Source: Anastatus disparis
Lineage: Eukaryota > Arthropoda > Insecta > Hymenoptera > Eupelmidae
DNA length: 64,000 nt
Assembly: GCA_017163975.1 (NCBI GenBank)
Contig: JAFFSR010000220.1
Span: forward strand, 16,076,001-16,140,000
Reading direction: 5' to 3'
Part shown: positions 1-13,619 of the stretch, one piece after another
How the letters are laid out: every line of letters begins with the position of its first letter
How positions within the stretch are numbered: the stretch's first letter is position 1
Notes under the pieces: generated by a model
Told to the model about the DNA's origin: nothing
The model's database searches: none
Seen by the model: only the letters and a program-made list of their open reading frames with translations
Translations under genes and position numbers: made by a program

Positions 1-157
1 ATGATTATTAACAGGGATCTTAATTTACCTGAATGGAAAATATATTATACAATCAAAAATTAGAAAATATTGTAATAAAATTGGAGATTTTAATGATTAG
101 ATATTGCTGAGTTAAAAATGTTTAATTTAATTTTCACATTAAAAAAGAAGTATAATG
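1..157. other. AT-rich intergenic sequence
   Basis: AT-rich sequence with no open frame of useful length and no RNA or repeat signal that I can see. It runs up to the short inverted-repeat element that follows. Confidence 0.6.
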
Positions 158-276
158 TCCTTGGTAGAAATTAGAGCACTTCTACAAGCCAGACTAATTT
201 ATTATCAAAAGTAACATTTTAACATGATGAATGACCAGATCCTGGTTTAAAAACTATTTTTAACTTCTACCAAGGA
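158..276. mobile_element. Short inverted-repeat element (MITE-like)
   Basis: A 12-bp perfect inverted repeat bounds this stretch: TCCTTGGTAGAA at 158-169 and TTCTACCAAGGA at 265-276. The total length is 119 bp with no coding capacity. That size and structure fit a miniature inverted-repeat DNA transposon remnant. I see no convincing target-site duplication next to the arms. The ends share a GGTAGAAATT core with the hairpin element at 61879-61975, so the two may belong to one family. A chance hairpin cannot be excluded. Confidence 0.45.
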
Positions 277-2884
277 TACTGAGATTCAGATAAATACGAA
301 ATTTCTCTCCAAAGTTAAAATAAATATCAAATACAATTGAAGTCTTTGTCCGAATCGAGTCAATACATATTGCAAACGAAAAAAGAATCCTGAAAACCAG
401 TTAATAATCGTTATTAGCAAGATCATTTTTGACTTCTTATGAATTATTTCTTTGCTCGGAATAAGCGGTGACTCAATTTTTCCTTTTTTCATTTTTAGAA
501 AGTTGAATTAGTTCTGATTATGCTTTATCATTTGGATTAATTTAATAACGTTTTTTTTTCAAACGTTCAAAAAAAATGTGAATTATTTTAGATTAATATA
601 CATTCATACTAATTTTCAAAGGTCAAATCAAATAAAAAATGCATAAAGTCATTATTATCTGTTTGTCCTGCTCAATGAATAAAAACAAATAAAAAAAAGT
701 CCTCGCAAGCCTTTTAAAATCGTACAATTTCGTAATAACAATTTTATTGTTTCAAATGACTAAACACTTTGAACGAAAATTTTTTTTCTCAACTCTTCCT
801 TCTCAAAGAGCCACCTTGAAAACCAATAAATACCCGGATGTTTGATTCATAAGCTTAGCATTATGCCTATAGAGAAAAAAATAGAAACAAGTGAAAATTT
901 CGAAAGCTTAAATAATACTACTGCAGTTTCAGTTGTTTACCTTCGATGATACTATGTCAAAGCAAAGTATTGTGTATCCTCTCTTTATAATATAATTATT
1001 AAAGCTATATATACATCGAAGGTTAAACGTAAGTGAACCTAATACTTGTATTTTGTACAATGACACGTTCACACACCTTTCTAATATTCATCGGCGGCTA
1101 TTTAAAATAATAAATGTCAAGCGGCGTGCCAGTGACTTTTACTCAACTCAGTATACCGCGGCGTGTAGAGCTTAAACTGGAGCACAACTGATCCTTTTGC
1201 TTTCGTTAAATAACATATGACTTTTTGAAAAAAAAAATGTATATATATAGGAGAGACCCGATGTTTCATTATCGATGGCTTGTAAAAAAATAATATATCG
1301 TGGTTATTTATAAGTTTGATATTTATGGGATTATATATTGAGATCGGAGAGAGGATGTTATTATGAAAAGAAAATTTGTAATTGGATTGATTAGATCAAA
1401 ATGAATTGATATTAATAAAGGAATATATACTTGATAAGATAATTTATCTTAATTAATAATCGTTAAATCTCGAAGAATTTTTCAACTTTGATAAATTAAT
1501 TGACAGCTTGTCATAATTTAATAATTTTCACCATCTTTCAATCATATCAGTCAAGAAATCTCTATGATTTTCCAGTATCGCAATATCAAGAGATCGTAAA
1601 TACATTTTCGCTCGCATATTTAAACACCCTCTGAATCAATAAAAATAGTATTAACAATCCACAGAACAATAAAAAAAGAAAAATAACGACAATCACCAAC
1701 GGAGTCACGACGCAGAAATTGAAGTGAAACCATAAACTCATAAGCCAGCGGTGACATTTCTCCCCGACGTAAAAAGATAACAATTGAATTTTATTAAGCT
1801 GCTAAAAGCACAAAAGATGCTGAGTGGTACTTTATAACACCATAAGTGAGTTACACACTTGGGAATAATCTTAGCTTATTCAGTGTGTATATCCAATAGT
1901 CAAGGGAATCTATGCATACGGTATTGGATGTTACTTTCTTAGAGCGCGTGCTCTCGATTTTATTTCTATCGTAAATTAGCTTTCGTAATAATGCAGCGAT
2001 ATCGATGTGCAATATTGTCGTTAAAGTTTACACACGCGTAGGTTTTGAAAAGCTGGAAAATTTATTTACGCCTGTATTTATTACGCTCTTCGGAATGACT
2101 TTGTATAAGATGATTGATACTGATTAGTTTTCCACTATATATTTTTTTTAATATCATTAGAACGTAATTAAACGTAAGTATTCTTTAGATCGTATTTGGA
2201 CAAAGATTTTTAGTAGATTCAAATATATGAAGATAATTTGCATATTCTTTTAAGGAAGTACACATGCACGGGACATTCACATTGAAATAGCTTTGCAAAC
2301 TGGTTGCGCAAATAAGGAAAGTTACGATTTTTCATCTAAAACAGTCGGTTGATCAAGTTTTATTTTTTCTCATTCAAATTATTTCAAGTTTGGTGAATTT
2401 GTACTTTTCGTATTTTTGGAAAGTCGTGATACGAGTAATGGAATGCGAATGACCGTACGGTCAAAGCTATAGCTGTTAAAAGGCTAAACATGTTGAGAGA
2501 AAACCTTGCCAGGATCGTAATTATAATGAATTAGCTAATGTTTATGCTAGTATAAGTTTATTTTAATAAAGACATTATTTACAATTACAATAGTTGTATT
2601 TTTCATACAACTTTGGTTTATTTTTTATTATTTAAAGTTACGAGGGAAACATCCTTTTGGTTTTTTTTTTGGTTACAAACAAATTTAGAATGATTTTGGT
2701 TCCAATTCCATTGTTAGTATTCATGAAAATAAATATTCCATGATAACTAGTGAATTCATTCCATAATATCATAAAAATCAACAATTAATATTTAATCCTG
2801 TTGATTGAAAAAAAAAAATACAAAAAACTGAATCTATTTAATGATGCCAAGAAATAAAAAACACAAAAAATATAATACAACATA
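277..2884. other. Intergenic, no gene recognised
   Basis: No open frame here looks coding; short frames are broken by poly-A/T runs and have no splice-site partners. A patch at about 1050-1210 is clearly less AT-rich than its surroundings. It contains CGGCGGC, GGCGTGCC and CCGCGGCG strings, a TATTTAAA and a TCAGT. It could be a regulatory island or a distant promoter, but nothing coding can be attached to it. Confidence 0.5.
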
Positions 2885-3085
2885 CGAGATCTCAGTAGCT
2901 CACTCGGTAGAGCGATGGATTCGTAATCTCGAGGTTTCGAGTTCGAATCCCGCTCTCAGCCAATTTATACAAGCACCGCTGTACGTTACATGTGCTTTGT
3001 TCACAAACATATTGACGATCTCCGTTGCTAATTAGTATCGCAATGATAGCTGAAATACAGCAACGTTAAATAAAAAAAAATAATT
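2885..3085 (+). mobile_element. tRNA-derived SINE, copy 1
   Basis: The first about 75 bp read like a decayed tRNA. There is an A-box-like segment (TAGCTCACTCGGTAGAGCG, 2896-2914) and a near-perfect B box (GAGTTCGAATCCCG, 2939-2952). After the tRNA part the sequence does not end. It continues into a body of about 110 bp shared with the copies at 33832-34039 and 36571-36779: ATTTATAC, then TGTGCTTTGTT, then CGACGATCTCCGT-like sequence, then AACGTTAAAT and an A-rich tail. Head, body and A tail together make this a SINE mobilised by a LINE, not a working tRNA gene. The anticodon-position triplet here reads CGT. Imperfect flanking repeats (ATAATACAA before, ATTATACAA after) may be the target-site duplication. 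Confidence 0.8.
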
Positions 3086-6000
3086 AAAAAATTATACAAT
3101 GCTTTAAATGACTGATAATACTTTTATTTGACTTTAATTTTTATAAAAACGTTACGAAATAAACTCAGGATTTTTTTTTTAGAAATTTGTACTTATCCAG
3201 ATCAACTTCTTTAAATTATTTAAGAAAAAAACCTAAAAAATCATACAAAATAGGTCATAAATTTAGAAATATAAAATTTTTAACCACAAGTATATGTCTT
3301 TTTTCTTAATTTTGGCTAACAAAAAATATCCCAAAATTAGATCAAAACCAATGACCCGGAACTCCATCGCTATCTATATAAATTCGATAAATTATAGTTT
3401 TTTAAATTTTTCAATTGGAAAAAAAAGTAATCCGAATTTCTTTAAAAAATTTGAGACCTACAACTAAACGTAATTTTTATAATTATTGCTAGTACAGATG
3501 TTTTTCGTCTATATGTAATTATATTGAAGAAATAGCAAATTTATAATTACAAATATTATTTTAGCATTTTTTTCGCATCCCTAAAAAACCTTTTTTTCCT
3601 AAACTAAGGCGCAGAAATAGATAATTATAGTTAAACTCAGTACCCAACTAGAGAAATCTTGAAGAAGTATAAAAAGAAATTAAAGCGAACTAAATCCATG
3701 CTAAAGTTTTATCCACTTTAAGTTTGAAAAAAATCAATACTGTCAGAGTCAAATATAAAAGCGATTTTCAAAGACATTAACATGACCATTTTAATCGATC
3801 CTTTGCCATTTCGGAAAAATCAAACTATTTTAAAAGTTACTTTCTCATTCACTTGCTTACGGCCACTATAATGTAGAAATTGTAGAGAGAAGAAGAAAAA
3901 AAAAGTATAAGAAGAAAAACTTTTTAAAGCTGTGAAGTCATTCCCAACGATGGTTACGATAAAGTGGGCCGCTCGGCACTACACATACATATTTTACCTA
4001 CATACACATGCATGCATAGCACAGGATAAAAGCGAAGGTATAATATGATCTGGACGCACCTTTTCTTTCTCTCTTCCTCTCTCGCTCGGTTTTTCTCTCT
4101 TTACCTCGCAGAGAGCAGGAAAGTATGCAATGCTTAAGACCATTACGTCGACCTGCCTACTTTTCTCACGACGTTTAAATGGCTATGGTTTTGCATTTAT
4201 ATAGATATACAAGCCCCCGTGATATTGAGTCAAGAAGTTCAACTTTAAAAAGTTTTAAACTCAAGCTTTTACCGTGCATTGTATTTATCTTCGTCTGGAT
4301 GTTTACACACATATATACACGTTGTGTTGCGTGAGATTATTGATTGCCATGCTGATGGATTATTGACAGTTTAGAAATAGAAACTGGTAGGTTAATATAG
4401 TAGGTGACGGTTAATCAGTTGATGAAATGTTATTATATAGTGGATTTATAGGTCACCAGAAGAATGAGATTAATTATTTTTATTTTATTTTGTTAGATTG
4501 CAGTCTGCGATTGTAGTGACAATTTGAATTTATAAATTTTTTATGCATGTGAAAATGTTTTTCGATTTCTTTGGTCGATTAGGTCCAATTAAACAAATAA
4601 TTAAACATTTCATTAAAAATGTGAACTTTATTTTAAAATTACGTAAAAAAAAGTGATTGAAGTAGAATTTAAAAGAAATAAATGTTCAAATTATAAATTA
4701 TTAATTGGCATTTCAAAGTTTTGATTGAGGTAGAAACAATTAGGTATCAATCACCATTCATTACTTCATTTATAAGTACCAATACTCTTTCGTGTAATTG
4801 ACCATTTTGAACTTTTGTTCAAAATAATTTATGATTCAAATTTGATTGATTTATATCTTTTTATGCCAAACTTTAATATTAATTCTTTAGCAATTTTTGA
4901 CAAACTTTTAACCATTGATATTATCATTATCACAATAAATTTTCTTAGGTCTGTTTGAAGTTTTGATTATTTAATAATCACTCTTAATATTTTATTGGAA
5001 TAAAAAGCATCTAAAACGTATTTAATAAAATTAACAATATGCGAAATGTAATTTCATTGATTAAACTAATTATATTTAACCATAGTCAATTACTCCGTAT
5101 TTAAAGAATATTAAATTTCGAAAAGGGAAATCCCATTTCCTTTAACAGAATAAAAGTAATTTTTAGTATTATTTTTAATAATTCAACGTATTTATTTTCT
5201 CCAATATATATTACCATAAGTACTCTAATAACAGGTTCGATATCCTCAAATATTAGTTGTGCAAAAAAAAAATCAGTTGTGATTGTGCTTGTTTCAAAAC
5301 AAGCAAAAAAAAAATAATCGTAATTTTCAACGGAAATAAATTAGTTCGTTCATCATTAATCTGCAAATCCATAGAAAATGTTGCATAGGCAATAAAGAAA
5401 ATGAGCCGTAATCATACGCTTCTTTCGAAATCTTTCATTGAAGCCTGAACAAGAAAAGCAAATAAGAATAAAATAAAAATACAATTTGAAAAAATAAACC
5501 TTAAAGAAAAAAAAGACATATTTAATACCGAGCTTGTATTTAGTTATTAATTATAAACATCTTAAGTGGTACCGCTGCTCGAGTATGGTTTAAACGTTCA
5601 GAAAACTTTCAACACTCATTTGCGCGGGATTTTAGATTTTTCTTTACTCATAATTTTTTTTTTTACTTTTATCAAATGATGAGTGACTCGGTATAATGAA
5701 ACTTCTTCTCAAAGTCTGTTATTTAACAGCAAATAACAGGCACGTTCCTCGCTCTTTCAAGCTTTTAAGCTTTTAATTAGTGTAATTGTAAAGAACTACA
5801 GCTATTACTACGGCGTGAAATTTACGAGCCTTTTATTCTGTAACGACTTTCTTTAAAAAAAAAAGAAAAAGAAAAAAGAAGAAATAAATAAATCTGATGG
5901 GATACGATTTTATGAAAAATTCATTTTTAAATGCTTATTGACTTGTACGAGATTAATTGTACACTTTTGGTTATGAAAATGTAGAAACATAATATAGATA

Positions 6001-9000
6001 TCAAATTAAAGAATTTTGAAATCAAATTAAGTTTTAAACATTCATAGAAATCGAATTTTGATTAGGATAATTGTTAACACTGACGTCTCAAAGAAATTTT
6101 AAATACAATAATTCATTTATAAAAATTGATGACCACGATTAAATTGAGAAATCTATTGATCTTTTATTTAATAATTTTAAAAAGCTTCAATGTTTAATTT
6201 CACCGGTCGACCGACGCTTCATAGATATAGAGTCGCCCGTATAATCTATAGTTCAATCCTAATTTCAGTTAGAAAGAATCAACGAAACGTTTATTCGTCG
6301 ATTTTTTGTTAGTGACCTGCGTTGATCAAAGAGTTTACTTTTTATAATTAAATACTTGAAAGTTATTAATTGACTTAACTTATTGAGAATGTATCTTTTA
6401 CTTCATCGTTAACATTATGATTACTAATAAATTACAAAAATTATAAATAGCTTCTACTAGAAGGTAAATGAATGATTTTATTATAATTACATTCAGATAT
6501 AACGTTCGATTGCTCTTTACTCGCTCGCTGCTGTATCGACGATTTGCTCAATGAAACGTTCTTAATAAACTGGATTAACATAAAGCTCTGATAAAAGAAG
6601 AAAATTTAAAACAGCAAAGTAACTTCATTTTTCTAGCATTAGTCATTTGCAGAGATATAAATCAGTCTTATAAGAAAGTAATGCTGCTCGTTCGATTGGT
6701 CATACTCGAGAAGTTAAGAAACCGCTATACAATTCAACTTTTTTTTCTCTCTCTCTCTCCTTTTTTTTTTGTTTTAATAACGAAGGTGAAAACCAAAGTA
6801 ATTCACGTGTGAGTCATTGAAAATAAGTTCAGAGAGCTGCGCGTTATATAAAAGAAAGAAAGAGAAAAGTGTTAAAAATGCACAAAAATGCAAGCGGCGA
6901 TATAGACAACGCGTATAGAAGAAAAAAAAAATTGTAAACAGTGGATCTATTCACAGTGGGATTCTATGCATAAAGAGTGCAAAAGATTGTTCTTTCTTTC
7001 TTTCAATCTTTTCTTTTTTTTTTGGTTAAAAACAATGGAGATAAACGCCTAAAGCCTTAGGTGACTTTGACCTAGAAAATAGAGCTTCTATTCATGGAGA
7101 TTTCTAAGGAGACTTTTGAAATATCGTTTTTTAAAGTTGGATATTTTATTAATACTTTTAACAAACATGATGAATTATTATATACTTTATGATTATATTA
7201 AAATCTTTATACTAATATTAATAATAATTTCGTATAATTTAATCTAAAAAAAAGAAAACTGAAAAAGACCAAAACGACTGTTCAGATTTTCCATTAACAT
7301 GTTCATCGTCTTGAATGCGCTTGGTAACTAAAGTACACGAAACGAAGTACGTAACGTGATGCTGGGTGAAATTTATCAAGTAAACGCTGCATCGTGAGTA
7401 ATAACCATCGCATTACCTTGGTTAACTAAAACGAAGAATAATAAGTTGCTAAAAAGTTTTTCTTTGAGTAAACACACAACGAGCCGTGTAATTTTAAATA
7501 TTTTTATCGAATTAAAAGATAGCCTTTAGCTAAACTTTATTTTTCGTTTATTTTTCGTTAATATTTTTGCAAAACGTGCATAAAATGTAACCTTTAATAG
7601 TGTAATTTGGTATTGATTGTTGGCGAAAAATTAAAAAGTAAAACAAAGAAAAAAAAACTGTATTATTTACTGTGAGAAAGCGTAGGTGTGCACATAAAAT
7701 TGTAACTTTTTTTTTTCAAGTTAGTTAATTCATGGTTTTTACTTTATGTAGTTTTAATAAATAATGCGAGAGCTGAAGAATTTTTTAGAAATCTAAAATC
7801 ACTCATTAAAAGTAGCAAACCATCATGCAATACGGTAATTACAGCTCCAAAGTGTATAACCGCGTAGTTAATGGCAAATTTTTTTTTTTTCTTTTTTTTT
7901 CTAAATAAGCATCGGTGTAGGATACGATCTAGTCTAAATGAAAAAATAAGCTTAACCATATTGAAAAATTTTTAATATAGTAATGTGGGAGATAGAAATA
8001 AGTAGAACTGAAATATTTTATGCATTATTTTTTTCAATAAACGGTCTGTCTATTTTAAACTACTTTGAAATGCCAAAATAAAGGAGTATAAATAAAAAAA
8101 ATAAAAAAAAATAAAATTTATAGTATAAATTGATCGATTACTTTCCAAACATTTTAACAAACTCACCATCAATCCGTCATTGCGAAATAAAAAATTTAAT
8201 ATAAAATATTTTCATTATTATTAGCATAGCTCATAAATTTATCATAAATCCAAAAGTCTGTTCCTTGATTGAACCTTTTTTCTTTTTATTTCATCTCTAT
8301 AATAGACAATACAACGGTCTCCGTAACGTAGCTCAAAACTCAATAAGAAAATTACTGTTTGTTTTGTTTTTCCCTCCTTTATAATTTGCTTCTTTTTTTC
8401 TCTTCTCCTCGTTTTCAAAACACAAGCGTTAGAAGAAATCCAGTACAATTACAACAACCATAAAATATCGAAGATAAATGAAACGAGTGGGAGAAAGATA
8501 GAGAAAGAACGATGTAAAAAAAGAAAAAATAAAGAAGGTGTTCAACAATATCATCGAGGCATCAAGAACAAGCGCGTGTTTGTATCCGGGCATTGAATTC
8601 GAAACGTCTCTGTTTTATATGGTATTTTTTTTTTAATACAGCACTCTTCTATCCCTTTTATATTCTAGTATTTTCGTTTTATCTATCCTCTTTCACTTGT
8701 TTCTTATTTTTCTTTTTTTTTCGTTATAAAGAGGTCTTTTTGCATTTCGCAAGATTTTTCTTACCTTATTATACCATCGTCGCGTCGAAAGATTCCTCTT
8801 ATTCTTTATTTTTTTCTTCTTTTTTTCAAAGATATGCATATGCAATATCCGGCTGATTTTACTACTGCCACGTGCAATATTGGAATGTATGCACTTTGTT
8901 AAAGTATAGTTTAGAACGTTGTTGTGTTGCCTTTTTTTTTTGTCTCGGTCTGTTATATGAACTGGTAACGTACAGAGGCAAAAAAAAAAATTATTCGCTG

Positions 9001-12000
9001 AATTCTTTCCTCTTTTTTCAGGAGCTTCACGTGTCATTGAGCTCTAAAACGCTACTTTCGCGAGAGATCATGTGGTTTTGTGGATTTGCTTTTTTTTTCT
9101 CTCTTTTTTTGTCCCCCTCTAAAGTTTGGTAAAATATTTAATTTTAGAGGATTGATAGGATTGCGGTGCAGAGATGAGAAAATTATAGGAAATTATTTGT
9201 GGCAAGTTCATTGGCATATTGAGGTTATTTTATTCTTTTTGTTTTTAAATTTTCTTAGGTAATGAATGTTGGGGAAATTTGAATTTACGATTTAAAGAAA
9301 GTTTCTAATGAATCTACTGAATTCTATATATTTATAGTTGCAAAAAATACCAGTAGTAGTACAATGCATATAATTAATTAATTTTTATTGGAATTAGATG
9401 ATAAGAAAAAAAGTTTTGGTTGTGTTGGATGAAAAAAAGTTAATAGTTCAATAGTAAAATTAATCTTTTGAAATTAAACGCGTTAATGATCAATAAAAGC
9501 GTTACACTTTCAGTTGGATAATTTCTATTCCTTACCTCAAAGACGATATTTTTTTTCCTTCAAAATTACATAATTAAATTGCAAGATTAATCTATTTTTT
9601 TTTCTTCGTGAAAGAAAAACGATTGAATACATAAAACTTTCTTCAATTTACCATTTCTTAACGTTTTTATAACTTCAAGATGTCAAATAAATTATTTCGT
9701 CTAATAAAAGTGAAAGAAAAAAAAAAGGAAATATTTTCTTCTAATGAGTCATAATGAATAGTCTGGTAACCCAAAAAAAAAGCCAGAAAATGCTCGAAGA
9801 CATAATTGTTTCGGAAGACACTAAAGGAATTTAAAATTAACGTTATACTGTTACGATTTACTTTTTATTTTCTTTCCTTTATTTTTTTTTATTCGTCGGT
9901 GCTCACAATTGTAATGTTCTCTTCCTACGTAACTATGTTTAAGGCATACGACGAATACTAATGTATAAGCTCGTTGTATGTAATGTAATTCCATTGTTTT
10001 GTAATGTGGCTAAGACGATGTTTCCTTTTACAGTATAAGTTATTCTTTGAGCGCAGTGCTTGAAAAAAAAAAAAGAAGAAAAAAAAATTAAGAAAATTAG
10101 TATATTTATTGCTATTCTATTTTGGTTTAAGTAGATTGAAAATTGGATGGTAGAAATAGATAAAAATAAAGTTTTGTTCAAGTGCTCATTATCATATTTA
10201 AACATACCAGTCTAGACAGATTTTCAATAGTATTTAAAAATTGTTAATCTGAATTACAGATTTTAAATATTTCATTGTAACTTAAATTAACTTTTTAATT
10301 TTTACACTATTTTGGTTTATATATACGTATTGTTAATTATACAAATTAATTCCACGTAAATGTTATAATTAATAATACTTAATGCGCTTTTATAATTCAT
10401 ATATTACTATGTTGCATATGACATTACCATGTAAATGGAATACGCCGAAGTAGTATAATGCCGAGCATAGCAAGACGCGAGCTAAGCATACATTTACTGT
10501 ATAGAAATATTTTTAGAAATAAGCTATCCACGAATTACGAGTTTAACTCCATTGATTATTCATTTAAAGAGCTGTAATTCAATTAGAAAGTTATTATAAA
10601 AACGATTATAAATAATTTAACGACAAAAATTTTTTTAATGTAACATAATAAATTTCGAATTAAATCTGAGAAGCTTTGAAACATTACAGAAATCAAAATT
10701 ATGGGAATATGATAGATTGTTTGTAATGTGAACAAAATAAAAGTAATTTATCATGTTTCAATATTAAATTTAAATTTAATTAATGAAAATTTTTTGATAT
10801 TCAATACTATTTTTGAATACATAAAAAAATACTTAATACATTGTACCCTCATAAATTACTTAACAGAATATCCTATTTATATTTCATATTCATATATTCG
10901 ATATTATATATTTATTATAAACATAACTATATCATTTCGTGTCTTAATTATAATAAATTTAGAATAATAAATTATACCTGAACTTTCAGCGCTGAAAATT
11001 TTAAATTCTATTAAAATTCCTCCGGCTATTACGGAAATCATTAACTATGAAATGTGTGAACGATTTCTAAAGCTCTATTCGGAGCGAGGGTGGAGGAAGA
11101 GGAGGAAAATTTGGATTAAAGCCAGCGATGAATTTAGTTCATGTGCTAATAATGTCTCCATACTTATTTTACCATGACAACATTTAAAGTTAAAAGAAAA
11201 GTTTAAAGAGGTAAAGAAAAAAAATTTGTATAAAGAATTGTTATTTTAAATATTCGCCAAAAATTATTGCCGATTCATTATTATATCCATTACGTAAACT
11301 ATCACAAATAATTTGAGAAAAAAAAGAACTTTTTAATCGAGCCCAATTCGAAAAAAACGTTTATGCGCAAAAATTTCAAAATATTTCAATTCTCTCTCAT
11401 GCCAACAAAACATCCATAAACGAAAGTTCCATCGGACTGCATAAGAACTCTTTTAAAGACTTTTTAAATGAAAAAAAAAAAAAATGAAGAAAATAAACGT
11501 ATACACTATATTCCGCAATAACTCGTTCCGGCCTAATGGACCGCGGACGCGCGAAATCTTTCCTCTTATAATACCTTTTTTTTTCTCTCTTCGAAGCTGT
11601 ATACTATGGTAAATACACGTTAATACATACATTAATATCACGATGCTGGTTATATTATACCTCGCCTCTCTTTACTTTTGTAAATCTCTCTCCTCTCGCC
11701 TCTTTTTCCTACTTCTTCGCGAGGATTCATGTTATGCATGCTATATACGCGCATAATAGGAGCATAGTATACCCAAATTACTTGGGTATATACCTGTGTA
11801 ATAGCCTTAGACCAATTGCTGTTGCGTTAGTTTTGCAGGTGAAAAGAATGCTGTTTATAATGCCCTGGGTATATTACGGAGTAGCCAAGTGGAACTGTTC
11901 AAATAGTGTTAATTATTTTTTAAAGAATTTTAGGATTTATGAGATTTCCGTTAAAATAAAAATATATTGTTAATTAATTTTCGTTCTTTTTCTTTATTAT

Positions 12001-13530
12001 GTGAGCGGGAATTAATTACTTATTTTTCTTCTTTTTGTAAAAAATTTATGAAAGTAGGATAACAGGATAGAATAAATTTTTAAAAGATAAGATTAAAATT
12101 CTATTATTATATATTTATAAATGTTATATTTTTGTAGACACGCGATGTAGCTTTTGAGTGATTTTGATAATAATTTCTATTTTTGCCAGTAAGTAAATAA
12201 ATTTATATCATTTGCATGGAAAAATGAAATCTAATAATTTATTTGCTTTCGTAAAGGAAAAAACAGTTACTTAAATTAAAAAAAAGGATAGTCGAATGAA
12301 AATTTTTTAAATCAATATATTTATATTCCAATCACAATTTTATTTATATTTAATTTTTATTACTGTAAGCATCAATACAGACATACATACTCATACATAT
12401 ATGTATATTTATATATATTTTATATTCACTTTGCATACACACTTATTTCTTTACATATTCATTCATGAAATAAAAATGAATTTTATGAAATCGATTTTTT
12501 TTCAAAAACTAACAATAATGACTGAAGTGCGTGCTTGCATGCGAATAACATAGTAAAATACATAAAATATATAAGAAAAAAATATGTGCAGATTCACGTA
12601 CACACATAAAATATAAATGTAAATTTGATTATATCAATAAAATTTTAAAGAAAACAAAATATGTTTTTAAATTAGAATACAGTAAAACGATTTATTTGAA
12701 TTCAACATAAATAACTGTAGCTAGGGTAGTTTTAAGCATTTCTTATGATATTTGAGATTTAAGATTGATCAAAATATGACAAATTTCCATTTTGTTCATA
12801 TAAAGACGTAAAAATTTTCATAAAAAGGCGTCGATTGATTTGTCAGAAACTTTTTACTAAAATATCTATATTTACGAATAAATTTTTAATAAGCCATTGA
12901 AATTGAAAGAATTCTTGACATTTTGATTGTTTACAGATGACTAAAAAAAGTAATGAAACTTTCATGATAAATTATTTTTTCACTCGGTACTGCTATATTG
13001 AGAAATGTAAACTGCAAAAATATATTTAATCTTTCTACTACTACTTCAGTCAAAGTTTTTATATAAAGACTTTAGAGCCTGTAAAAACTTTCATTTCAAC
13101 AATAAGAGGGTTAAGGAACACAAAAATTTCATTGTTTCAAACTAAAAAAAAGCTCTATCAACAAAATCTTCTCCTACGAGCTTTTATTTAAACATTTCAC
13201 TTCTTTTTCTTACGTAAAAACAAACTAACCACTTTTTCTAGTAAAAGCATGAGCTCGATAAATTTTCATTTTATTCACGAAAGCAGTGCATACGTGAAAA
13301 AAAAAACATCACTCAGCGAAAAAAAAAAAAAATAAAAATAAAAAAAAAATAAAGAGAACGCAGAAAAAATTAACACGCATTTTTCCAGCCGCATAAATTT
13401 TCAACACTTCTAAAATTCAAAACAGTTTTGAGCTCAGGGCGAATTTCTTGCGCCTTTGGTCATACCAACACCGTGTGATATTTCTCGCTTATTACAAAGC
13501 TATACTTAAATATATTATACACACTCTACG
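3086..13530. other. Intergenic, no gene recognised
   Basis: Ten kilobases of AT-rich DNA with many A and T runs and pyrimidine tracts (for example about 4060-4110 and 6740-6770). The few open frames over 80 codons, such as those near 8600-9260, consist of Phe/Leu/Ser or Lys runs read from T or A tracts. They show no domain, no consistent codon pattern and no splice partners. No tRNA or rRNA was seen. A minor stem-loop lies at 11769-11789 (ATACCCAA / TTGGGTAT). Confidence 0.5.
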
Positions 13531-13532
13531 TA

Positions 13533-13614
<82 letters not shown>
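13531..13614. repeat. (TA)n microsatellite
   Basis: About 84 bp of nearly uninterrupted TA dinucleotides with one TAC interruption near 13581. It creates artificially long open frames on both strands reading Ile-Tyr repeats. These should not be taken as genes. Confidence 0.95.

Positions 13615-13619
<5 letters not shown>

Noticed and set aside
2891..2961. Functional tRNA gene
   Set aside because: The B box is good, but the acceptor stem does not close, the anticodon stem has mismatches and the sequence continues into a body shared with two other copies. It is a SINE head.
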